NCBI GenBank assembly: GCA_964345475.1
Contig: CAYFQW010000001.1
Location: 62,001 to 126,000 of the forward strand
Direction of reading: 5' to 3'
DNA length: 64,000 bases
Source: WRIS01 sp964345475
GTDB lineage: Bacteria > Actinomycetota > Coriobacteriia > Coriobacteriales > Eggerthellaceae
Of the stretch, positions 57,214 through 64,000 are shown in pieces. The translations under genes were made by a program, and so were the position numbers. How positions within the stretch are numbered: position 1 is the first letter of the stretch; each line of letters opens with the position of its first letter. The notes below the pieces were generated by a model. That model made no database searches, was not told the origin of the DNA, and saw nothing but the letters and a program-made list of their open reading frames with translations.

Positions 57214-59109
57214 TCATTCAAGTATCTGGGCTATGGCATTCACCACATTTTTGCGGCTTATAGTACCTACAAGCTTTTTGTCTTCCATAATAGGCAACTT
57301 TTTTAACTTATTGCTCGCTAAGACTGTGCAGGCTTTCTCGAGCGAGGAGTTCGAGTCGATAGAAATTACTTTTTCTGTCGCAATATCCATCACGTTTAAG
57401 TCGAGCAGATCAGACACCCGCTCTTTGAAGTCTTTATCTTCAAAAATACGATACACGCTTATCGCATTGCTTACAGTTGCAAGCGATGACTCGATATCTC
57501 CAAGATACTGTATGATGTCACCAGTGGACAAAAACCCAAGCACATGATTTTCCTTATCGACCACCACCGCACCACTTGTATTCGTTTGGGAAAACAGACG
57601 GATCGCATCCTTTAAGGAAGCCTCGGAAGACAGTGTTGTCGGATGGCCGTTCATGACGTCGGCGAGACCGTAAGTGCCTTCAGAGGCTTTTGTCAGCGCT
57701 GTTTCTTGGTCTTCTACGGTCATATCACCCTCTTTATTGCGTGCGGCGAACACTACGACTAAGCAGGCGACAGCAAGCAGCAAAGCAACACCCAGAAATG
57801 AATAATGATAGCCAGCAGCGATTTGTTCTACCCCGCTTGCTTGGGGAAGCACGCTTATTGAAAGAGCGCTCAACGAAACAATGAGGGCAGTGCCAAAAGA
57901 ACCAGCCACCTGGTTCACTGTGTTGGAAACGGCGTTTGCGTGCTGGACGACATTATTGCTGAGGGAATTAATTGCCCAGGTATTCATCGGCGTAAACAAG
58001 GCTTGGAGGCTAAACCCTAGGATCATATGGGCAAGAACAACGAAAGCCATTGAGGACCCGCTGTTCAACATGGTAAGGAGCACTGCTGCCACCAATATAA
58101 GGACACTTCCTGCGAGCACCAAAGGCCGTATGCCAACACGGTCAAACAGCCTGCCCGAAAAGAACCCAACGAGTGCGCCCAACGTAGCTCCAGGCAGCAT
58201 AGCTAGGCCGCTGATGATTGCAGATTGGCCCAGCACATGTTGCATAAAAAGAGGGAACACGACACTCGAACCTACCAATACAGCTTGTAGGCAGGCGGCA
58301 ACTATCACACCCGTTCGATATCTTCTTGTTCTTAAAATCCCGAGGCTTAAAAAGGGAACTTCAAGGGAACCTTGCCTGCGGAAAAAGGCAAAGAGGAACA
58401 AGGCCCCTGCAACCATGCACGCTAACGATACGAGGGGCATGCCTGAAGAGGCCACAGTGGACGCACCGTAGAGGAAAAGGAGAAGACCGAGGGAGGACAA
58501 GGCCACTGACGGCGCATCGAAGCGAGTAGGCTCAAACCCTTCGAAATCAGTAAGGATTTTCGAAGCAAAAGCAATAATGAGAAGGCCAAGGATGATTATT
58601 ACTACAAAAAGAAACCTCCAGCCAAAGACGTCTGCGATAACTCCACCGATCGTAGGCCCTATTGCTGGCGCAAAGCCAATAACCAAACCAGCCATCCCCA
58701 TAGCGGTACCGCGTTTTGCACGAGGAAATATTAAAACTATAAGGGTCATGGTCATCGTCATTACAACGCCTGTTGCCGCCGCTTGAATCATACGACCAAG
58801 GAGCAGCACGGGGAATCCAGGGGCGAGTGCCGCCACGAGACTTCCTAAAGTGAAGAGAAGCTCTCCTCCAATGAAAAGCTGCCTTGTTCTGAAACGACCG
58901 AGCAGCCAGGCTGAAAGAGGTATCACAATTGCCTCAACAAGCCCATAGACGGAGGACAGGAGCTGAACAGTTGTTGCATCAACATCCATATCCGCCATAA
59001 TTACTGGTAACACAGGGGATAGGACACTCAGATTGAAAACAGTGAGGAATGCGCCAAAAATCAGCACGGCCACCATTTTTGTCTGCTGCTTTGTAATACC
59101 TAAAGACAA
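57214..59109 (-). CDS. DHA2-type MFS transporter fused to a CBS pair
   Basis: The first 465 residues form a drug-efflux-type (EmrB/QacA-like) MFS permease with about 14 membrane helices. They include the motif A-like stretch between helices 2 and 3 (WLLGRFRTRQLFIGG) and the motif C-like GFAPAIGPTIGGVIAD. After a linker, residues about 490-630 form two CBS domains (LADVMNGHPTTLSSEASLKD; VMDIATEKVISIDSNSSLEK), which usually bind adenine nucleotides. The fusion could tie transport to energy state. The start is TTG with AAGGAG upstream. It stands alone upstream of the small RNA and rpoB. Confidence 0.88.
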   Translation of the reverse strand: MSLGITKQQTKMVAVLIFGAFLTVFNLSVLSPVLPVIMADMDVDATTVQLLSSVYGLVEAIVIPLSAWLLGRFRTRQLFIGGELLFTLGSLVAALAPGFPVLLLGRMIQAAATGVVMTMTMTLIVLIFPRAKRGTAMGMAGLVIGFAPAIGPTIGGVIADVFGWRFLFVVIIILGLLIIAFASKILTDFEGFEPTRFDAPSVALSSLGLLLFLYGASTVASSGMPLVSLACMVAGALFLFAFFRRQGSLEVPFLSLGILRTRRYRTGVIVAACLQAVLVGSSVVFPLFMQHVLGQSAIISGLAMLPGATLGALVGFFSGRLFDRVGIRPLVLAGSVLILVAAVLLTMLNSGSSMAFVVLAHMILGFSLQALFTPMNTWAINSLSNNVVQHANAVSNTVNQVAGSFGTALIVSLSALSISVLPQASGVEQIAAGYHYSFLGVALLLAVACLVVVFAARNKEGDMTVEDQETALTKASEGTYGLADVMNGHPTTLSSEASLKDAIRLFSQTNTSGAVVVDKENHVLGFLSTGDIIQYLGDIESSLATVSNAISVYRIFEDKDFKERVSDLLDLNVMDIATEKVISIDSNSSLEKACTVLASNKLKKLPIMEDKKLVGTISRKNVVNAIAQILE

Positions 59110-59342
59110 AATATCTCCTTTTCGGGCTCACATGTTTTTTCGCTTCCATGAAGGCCCTCGTAGCAATAAGAATACCGTGATTCTACTCCATAGCTTATTA
59201 TTATCAATCATTGAGAAAAAGGCGAAAGGCTTCTCAAAAGCCGTAACGCGTCTTACGACAGATCGCATGACTTTAATACCGCCCATATACATGAAGCAGC
59301 GGGCCACTCGTCACAAATTGCACCACCCCACCCTGAGGGAGT

Positions 59343-59891
59343 TTATGTATCTATAGCGATACCGTCCCGCAATGCCTCCAAGCTTGCGCGTGTTGCAGCA
59401 TCAAGCCGTTCTGCCATGGTGTTCTTTAGGGCAACTTTAGGACAGGAATCAAGTTTGCCTTCAGCATGGAGAACCCCTATTTCCCAACTGAAGTCATTTG
59501 CGCTCATACGGTCAACGCCTCCGCCGAATACGGTGTCTTGCACAGTCGCATCGCTCGTCACAACAAGGGTCTCAAGTTTTTTTTCTCTCGCGTCACGTGC
59601 AAGCCGCTCTATCACTTTATCGGCCGATTGGCCTGCTGGTGAAAACATAATCTGAACTCCGCCGACAGCCTTTACTGTACCTTCTGAGTATATATTCTTG
59701 GCACCATCGAAAACGATTATGGCGCGCCAATCGCTTCCCGCAAAACAGATACAGTCATTAATGAGCGTCTCGCGTGCTTTGTTAAAGGCATCATCCGTGT
59801 AATCCGGTTCAGATATATCCCGGTACCGACTGCCCGAGCGCAACACATTATAGCCATCGACAATGAGCAACTTGCTCCTCACAGATGCCAT
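59343..59891 (-). CDS. NYN-domain (YacP/Rae1-like) ribonuclease
   Basis: PIN-like NYN domain protein. In Bacillus the family member Rae1 cleaves mRNA in the ribosome A site. The product has 182 residues: LLIVDGYNVLRSG at the N-terminus (with the first catalytic Asp), AIIVFDGAKN near 58, VVTSDATVQDTV near 110, and the C-terminal ALKNTMAERLD. It lies 3 bases after rlmB, a pairing seen in many Gram-positive bacteria. Confidence 0.9.
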   Translation of the reverse strand: MASVRSKLLIVDGYNVLRSGSRYRDISEPDYTDDAFNKARETLINDCICFAGSDWRAIIVFDGAKNIYSEGTVKAVGGVQIMFSPAGQSADKVIERLARDAREKKLETLVVTSDATVQDTVFGGGVDRMSANDFSWEIGVLHAEGKLDSCPKVALKNTMAERLDAATRASLEALRDGIAIDT

Positions 59892-59894
59892 GCC

Positions 59895-60650
59895 CTATGC
59901 ACCCTCATAATTCTGCCGCAGCCATTCGTACATACAGGCTGTAGCAGCCTGGGCAACATTCAAGGAGGCAGTTTGGCCAAGCTGCGGAATTTTGACAAGA
60001 AAGTCGCATTTCTCAAGCGTTAAACGAGAAAGGCCCTCTTTCTCACTACCCATAACGAGCGCTATTCTTCCTTTGAGGTCTGTATTCCAAATAGAGCCTT
60101 CAGCCTGTTCGCTCGCTCCGGCAACCCAATAATGCTCTTTTTTAAGGCGGTCGATGGTTTGAGCAATGTTGGCAACTTGGCTAATCTTGATATGGGAAAT
60201 AGCTCCCGCAGAGCTCTTGTAGCTTGCAGCTGTCACATGGGCGCTTCGCTTATTAGGAATAATGATCCCGCTTGCCCCCACAACTTCTGCGCTTCGTGAA
60301 ATAGCCCCTAGATTTCCCGTATCTGTAATATGGTCCAAGATAACGATAAGAGAAGCTCCCCCTCTATCTGCAGCGCATTTTTCTCCTTCATCAAGAATAG
60401 ATTGGACATTAGCATACTCATATTCTTTTACAGAAGCCATGATACCCTGATGGCTGCCCCGCTCGGATTTAGCATCGAGGTCAGGCCTCTTCACCGTTTT
60501 CACTTCAATTTGGGCGTTTTTTGCCTTACGGAGGATGTCCTTAACCAGACCATCCCTTTGTAAATTGTCGGCAATAAGAATTTCTCGGATAGGCACCTGT
60601 GATCGAAGGGCCTCGACAAGAGGGCGTTTTCCCTCAATATAGTTAGACAT
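59895..60650 (-). CDS. rlmB: 23S rRNA/tRNA 2'-O-methyltransferase (RlmB/TrmH family)
   Basis: SPOUT-fold methyltransferase for G2251 of 23S rRNA in characterised members. The start at 60650 (MSNYIEGKRPLVEAL) has AAAGGA upstream; a frame that begins 59 codons earlier has no family similarity. The 251-residue product has an L30e-like N-terminal domain (about 1-75), and the SPOUT knot with LDHITDTGNLGAISRSAEV (about 108-126), ALVMGSEKEGLSRL and PQLGQTASLNVAQAATA. degV lies 13 bases upstream. Confidence 0.93.
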   Translation of the reverse strand: MSNYIEGKRPLVEALRSQVPIREILIADNLQRDGLVKDILRKAKNAQIEVKTVKRPDLDAKSERGSHQGIMASVKEYEYANVQSILDEGEKCAADRGGASLIVILDHITDTGNLGAISRSAEVVGASGIIIPNKRSAHVTAASYKSSAGAISHIKISQVANIAQTIDRLKKEHYWVAGASEQAEGSIWNTDLKGRIALVMGSEKEGLSRLTLEKCDFLVKIPQLGQTASLNVAQAATACMYEWLRQNYEGA

Positions 60651-60663
60651 TACACAAATTCCT

Positions 60664-61503
60664 TTACGAATATAGGCGAACGGCCTGGATGGCCACACAT
60701 TTCGGTCCGCCCTGAGTGATAAACGATGGGCTGAGAGGAAGAATCTCGATACGAGTCTCGGGAAAGGATTCCCGAAAGGCATCTCGAATGGTTTCCGCCC
60801 GCTTACTGTTTGCAGCATGGCTGACACTTATAAGCCAGCCACTGCCCACGCCATGTTTTTGTAAACTTCTCACGAGGTCGGAGATAAGGGGCTTCTCTCT
60901 TCTGTGGACAAAATGAGGTTCAAGCTTCTTCCCATCTTCGCTTTGCACGAGAACAGGAATGGCTTTAAGAAGCCCCATCATGTTTGCAGCAAGGGGGGTA
61001 AGGCGTCCTCCGCGCTTGAGAAAGCCGAAATCAAAAGGTATAAGGAAGGATTTCGTTGAGGCAATGAGTTCGTCAAGCACCGAGAGAATTTTTTCTTTTC
61101 CTTCGCCTTCGCTTGCAAGCTGCACCGCCTGTTCTACCATATAACGGTGAGGGCCGCAAAGGGTCTTGGAATTCACAACTGTTATCCGTTCTCTATTTCG
61201 CGATTGCTTTGCTGCTGAAACAGCGCTTTCGTAGGTACCCGAAAGGCCATCGGCCATGGCGATGTTTATAATATCGTCATCGTAGGCATCATAACTCGCA
61301 AGCACCTCGCCAAAGGCTGGTTGAGAGGAGGTGGGAATGTATCCTTGGTCGATAATATCCAAAAATTCCTTTGAGGATATTTCTTCGAACTCACGATATG
61401 TTTTATCTCGTATAGTGACGCTCAAAGGACTAATGGCAATGCCTCGCTTCGCACCTTCGACTATCGAATAAAGCGTTGAGGTATCAGACAGTATTTTTAC
61501 CAT
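60664..61503 (-). CDS. DegV-family fatty acid-binding protein
   Basis: DegV/FakB-type protein, which binds a single fatty acid; FakB homologues hand it to the kinase FakA. The start at 61503 (MVKILSDTSTLYS) has GGAG 6 bases upstream; a frame starting 30 codons earlier is rejected. The 279-residue product has ISPLSVTIRDKTYRE (about 24-38), TSSQPAF (about 58-64), MADGLSGTYESAVSA and the C-terminal ITQGGPKCVAIQA. No fakA is in the window. Confidence 0.9.
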   Translation of the reverse strand: MVKILSDTSTLYSIVEGAKRGIAISPLSVTIRDKTYREFEEISSKEFLDIIDQGYIPTSSQPAFGEVLASYDAYDDDIINIAMADGLSGTYESAVSAAKQSRNRERITVVNSKTLCGPHRYMVEQAVQLASEGEGKEKILSVLDELIASTKSFLIPFDFGFLKRGGRLTPLAANMMGLLKAIPVLVQSEDGKKLEPHFVHRREKPLISDLVRSLQKHGVGSGWLISVSHAANSKRAETIRDAFRESFPETRIEILPLSPSFITQGGPKCVAIQAVRLYS

Positions 61504-61793
61504 AGCTACTCCAGCCGTCGATATGCCATCAGAAAGGAATGCAAACAGTGTGTTGCTGCATATTACCCCAAACTCTAGCGTTCCAAACTGCACAGTATTG
61601 GAAAAGTACCGAATTTCTATTGAATCCCAAAACAGGCTGCGTACCTTTTCCGATGCCTGTCACAATAGCACCCCGCGCGAGCAATGCTCTTTTTCTGAGC
61701 ACTTGGCATCATTGCAGTTATTTTATGCCGACAGGCCGAGAGAGCGAAGCATGTGTATTACTATAGAAGCGTGCATACCTACCCGAGACGAGG

Positions 61794-63668
61794 ATGAAAC
61801 AAGGCATGGCAATTCTTCTTAATGTTAAAGATGTGACCGTCGAGTTCCCAACAAAAAAAGTATTGGACTGCCTGACGCTCGGTATCCATGAGGGCGATCG
61901 TATCGGAATTGTTGGCAGGAATGGCGAAGGAAAGTCGAGCCTTCTTTCGGTCCTTTCAAAAGATATCCCCCCTGATTCTGGAGAGGTGAGCTACTGCGGC
62001 AGCCCGCTCCTTGGCGTTTTGAAACAAGCGGATGAGCTTGATGGTGAGGCTTCCATTAAAGAGGCGGTCGTAGGAGACACCCCTGAGTATGTCTGGGCAT
62101 CCGATAAAAGAACGCGTGAGGTCATTGATGCCCTTATTGGCGACTTGCCGTGGGAAGAACGAGTACGTGATCTGTCTGGCGGGCAACGGCGAAGGGTCGA
62201 CCTATGCCGTCTTCTCATACAAGACTGGGATATCCTTATGCTCGATGAGCCCACCAACCACCTCGATATGCATGCCATCACCTGGCTTGCCCAACACTTA
62301 GCAACACGATGGCAAAGCAATGTCGGGGCTCTGCTGGTAATAAGTCACGACAGGTGGTTTCTTGATGAAGTTGCCACGAGCATGTGGGAAGTTCACGAAG
62401 GGCAGATCCATCCTTTCGAAGGCGGCTACTCCGCCTATATCCTTCAGCGAGTCGAACGCGACCGCCTTGAGCGAGTCACTGAGCAAAAGCGCCAAAACCT
62501 TGCTCGTAAAGAGCTTGCCTGGCTCTCACGAGGAGCCCGAGCCCGATCCTCAAAACCGAAATTTCATCTGAAACTCGCACAAGAGCTCATTGCCCAAGAA
62601 TCGGCCCCGCGCAACAGCCTCGAACTGAAACGTGCAGCTATGGCACGATTAGGAAAACAGGTTTTGGAACTTGTCGATGTGAGCTTGTCTTTTAACTCAA
62701 ATCTGGTGCTCGATCGGATAAATTGGCTGGTAGGACCTGGCGATCGCTATGGCATCCTCGGTGCTAACGGAGCAGGGAAATCAAGCTTGCTCAAGCTCAT
62801 GCAAGGATCGCTGGCTCCGAGTTCCGGAAGCATAAAAATAGGCAAGACAGTACACATAGCTTTCTTGTCACAACGACTTGATGAGCTTGAAGAGTATGAA
62901 GACGATCGTGTATGCGATCTGTTGAAACGAAATAAATCCCATCTTCTTATCGAAGGAAAGAGTGTTACCTCGGCGCAGCTTTTAGAACACCTCGGCTTTG
63001 AGAGCGAACATCTCCAGAGTCTTATTCGAGACCTTTCCGGCGGACAGAAAAGGCGTCTACAGCTCCTGCTTGCCCTTATCACAGAGCCCAACGTGCTCAT
63101 CCTCGATGAGCCCGGAAACGACATGGACATTGATATGTTGGCAGCTATGGAAGACATGCTTGACTCATGGCCAGGGACACTCCTTGTCGTGAGCCACGAC
63201 CGTTACCTGATGGAGCGAATTACCGACGATCAGTTTGCTCTTATCGATGGCAAACTCAAACATATGCCAGGCGGTGTTGATGAGTACTTAGAGATCTTGT
63301 CCGGCCAATCTGGCGAAGCTGACCTGGGGTCTTCAAAGAATGCATCTGCAAAACGAAGTTCTTTCGAGGGCAGGCAGGCCAAAAGCTCTTCAAAAAGCTC
63401 TTCAAATAATAAGAACAATGAGCCTGATAAGGACCCGGGTCTTTCTGGTGGCGAGATACACCTTATGAAAAAACAACGCTCGTCTATTGAGAAAAAAATC
63501 AAAAAACTCGAGCAACAAGCTGAGGCCCTGAACGAAAACATGTTCGGAATCGACCCTACAGATTTCCTCGCATTAGGAAATGCGCAAAAGGATCTTCAGG
63601 GAATCAAAGACGAGATTTCCCAGCTTGAAGAAAGCTGGCTCGATATTTCTGCCTTGCTTGAAGGCTAG
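61794..63668 (+). CDS. ABC-F family ATPase, Uup-like
   Basis: Cytosolic twin-ATPase protein of the ribosome- or DNA-associated ABC-F class. It has 624 residues. Module 1 has Walker A GRNGEGKSS, signature LSGGQRRRVD and Walker B LMLDEPTNHLD; module 2 has GANGAGKSS, LSGGQKRRLQ and LILDEPGNDMD, with Gly in place of the usual Thr. A linker of about 60 residues separates them. The C-terminus has a Ser/Asn-rich stretch and then a coiled coil (about 565-615), typical of Uup. The start may instead be the ATG at 61806. It is divergent from degV. Confidence 0.92.
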   Translation: MKQGMAILLNVKDVTVEFPTKKVLDCLTLGIHEGDRIGIVGRNGEGKSSLLSVLSKDIPPDSGEVSYCGSPLLGVLKQADELDGEASIKEAVVGDTPEYVWASDKRTREVIDALIGDLPWEERVRDLSGGQRRRVDLCRLLIQDWDILMLDEPTNHLDMHAITWLAQHLATRWQSNVGALLVISHDRWFLDEVATSMWEVHEGQIHPFEGGYSAYILQRVERDRLERVTEQKRQNLARKELAWLSRGARARSSKPKFHLKLAQELIAQESAPRNSLELKRAAMARLGKQVLELVDVSLSFNSNLVLDRINWLVGPGDRYGILGANGAGKSSLLKLMQGSLAPSSGSIKIGKTVHIAFLSQRLDELEEYEDDRVCDLLKRNKSHLLIEGKSVTSAQLLEHLGFESEHLQSLIRDLSGGQKRRLQLLLALITEPNVLILDEPGNDMDIDMLAAMEDMLDSWPGTLLVVSHDRYLMERITDDQFALIDGKLKHMPGGVDEYLEILSGQSGEADLGSSKNASAKRSSFEGRQAKSSSKSSSNNKNNEPDKDPGLSGGEIHLMKKQRSSIEKKIKKLEQQAEALNENMFGIDPTDFLALGNAQKDLQGIKDEISQLEESWLDISALLEG

Positions 63669-63726
63669 ATGCATCAAAAAACCTTGCGCTCCCTTCAATA
63701 TGAACTACTGATGAACTCTCCCCCTC

Positions 63727-64000
63727 TCAAAAACGGATGGCAACTCCCCCATGGGTAAGCCCGCCACCGAAACCATAGAGGGCAAGAACGTCTCCTTTTT
63801 TAAGAAGTCCTTCCTTTTGGGCAAGCCAGAGGGAAAGAGGAATAGAGGCTGAAGACGTATTTCCGTAAAATTCAATACTCGTAAGGGTCTTTTCGCCAGG
63901 AAAGGACAATTTTTCACAGATTGTCTGAATCATCCTCATGTTGGCACTATGAGGAACGAACCAATCGAATTCATGTATACCCATTCCTGCCCTCTGGGCA
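63727..64000 (-). CDS. fabH: 3-oxoacyl-ACP synthase III, C-terminal part (partial)
   Basis: KASIII starts fatty acid synthesis by joining acetyl-CoA and malonyl-ACP. Only the last 90 or so residues are in the window, because the gene continues past the right edge. They hold the catalytic His in WFVPHSANMRM and the catalytic Asn in GNTSSASIPLSL, and end with the family signature GFGGGLTHGGVAIRF. It is convergent with the ABC-F gene. It may be the first gene of a fab cluster beyond the edge. Confidence 0.93.
   Translation of the reverse strand, partial: AQRAGMGIHEFDWFVPHSANMRMIQTICEKLSFPGEKTLTSIEFYGNTSSASIPLSLWLAQKEGLLKKGDVLALYGFGGGLTHGGVAIRF

Noticed and set aside
61600..61651. Imperfect 10/11-base inverted repeat between degV and the ABC-F gene
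   Set aside because: Arms are 31 bases apart with a mismatch in register; could be an operator, but nothing else supports it.

Overview
The window looks like chromosome of an anaerobic actinobacterium of the class Coriobacteriia, probably Eggerthellales. This rests on intermediate base composition, actinobacterial-type ribosomal and RNA polymerase proteins, a lysS-clpC pair, a Uup-like ABC-F protein, a class B sortase and an enoate-reductase-type flavoprotein. A low-GC, small-genome member such as Cryptobacterium would fit, but that is inference from memory and not proven here.

Layout. 1-4.6 kb: part of the S10/spc ribosomal protein operon on the minus strand (rplB to rpsN), with rplB as first gene behind its own promoter. 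5-15.4 kb: minus-strand housekeeping genes (U32 hydroxylase-like protein, cysS, cysE, ispF, ispD, clpC, lysS, greA, tatA). 15.5-17.7 kb: a Crp/Fnr regulator, a homocysteine methyltransferase and a structured gene-free stretch. 17.7-20.6 kb: a polar amino acid ABC importer with a LysE-type exporter in the same operon. 20.7-23.7 kb: a P-loop NTPase and a thiamine salvage operon (thiM, thiamine-binding protein, thiE) behind a TPP riboswitch with terminator. 23.9-28.3 kb: sbcDC. 28.4-30.2 kb: an ECF S component and pheA.

30.2-37.3 kb is the accessory part. It holds a short-chain dehydrogenase lacking the usual catalytic Lys, an enoate-reductase-like flavoenzyme, an XRE-type regulator with a palindromic operator, and, divergently, a 439-residue single-chain PheS-PheT-like protein that has lost the class II arginines needed for ATP chemistry. 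I regard this divergon as the best candidate for an undescribed system. It ends in about 1 kb of decayed sequence, including a frameshifted gene, against the 3' end of a tRNA-Pro gene.

37.4-48.5 kb: a thioesterase, a membrane J-domain protein, a purine operon that also carries an XdhC-like gene and a class B sortase (sortase-purF-purM-purN-xdhC-purH), a 38-residue membrane peptide, glmM and hisE. 48.5-56.5 kb: rpoC and rpoB. The 670-base gap upstream of rpoB contains a likely plus-strand small RNA: two identical C-rich anti-Shine-Dalgarno stretches between hairpins, closed by a strong terminator. 57.2-64 kb: an MFS transporter fused to a CBS pair, a NYN ribonuclease, rlmB, degV, an ABC-F ATPase and the 3' end of fabH.

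No CRISPR array, insertion sequence, rRNA or complete prophage is visible. One tRNA gene is present. Several operons end in perfect GC-rich hairpins without a U tract.
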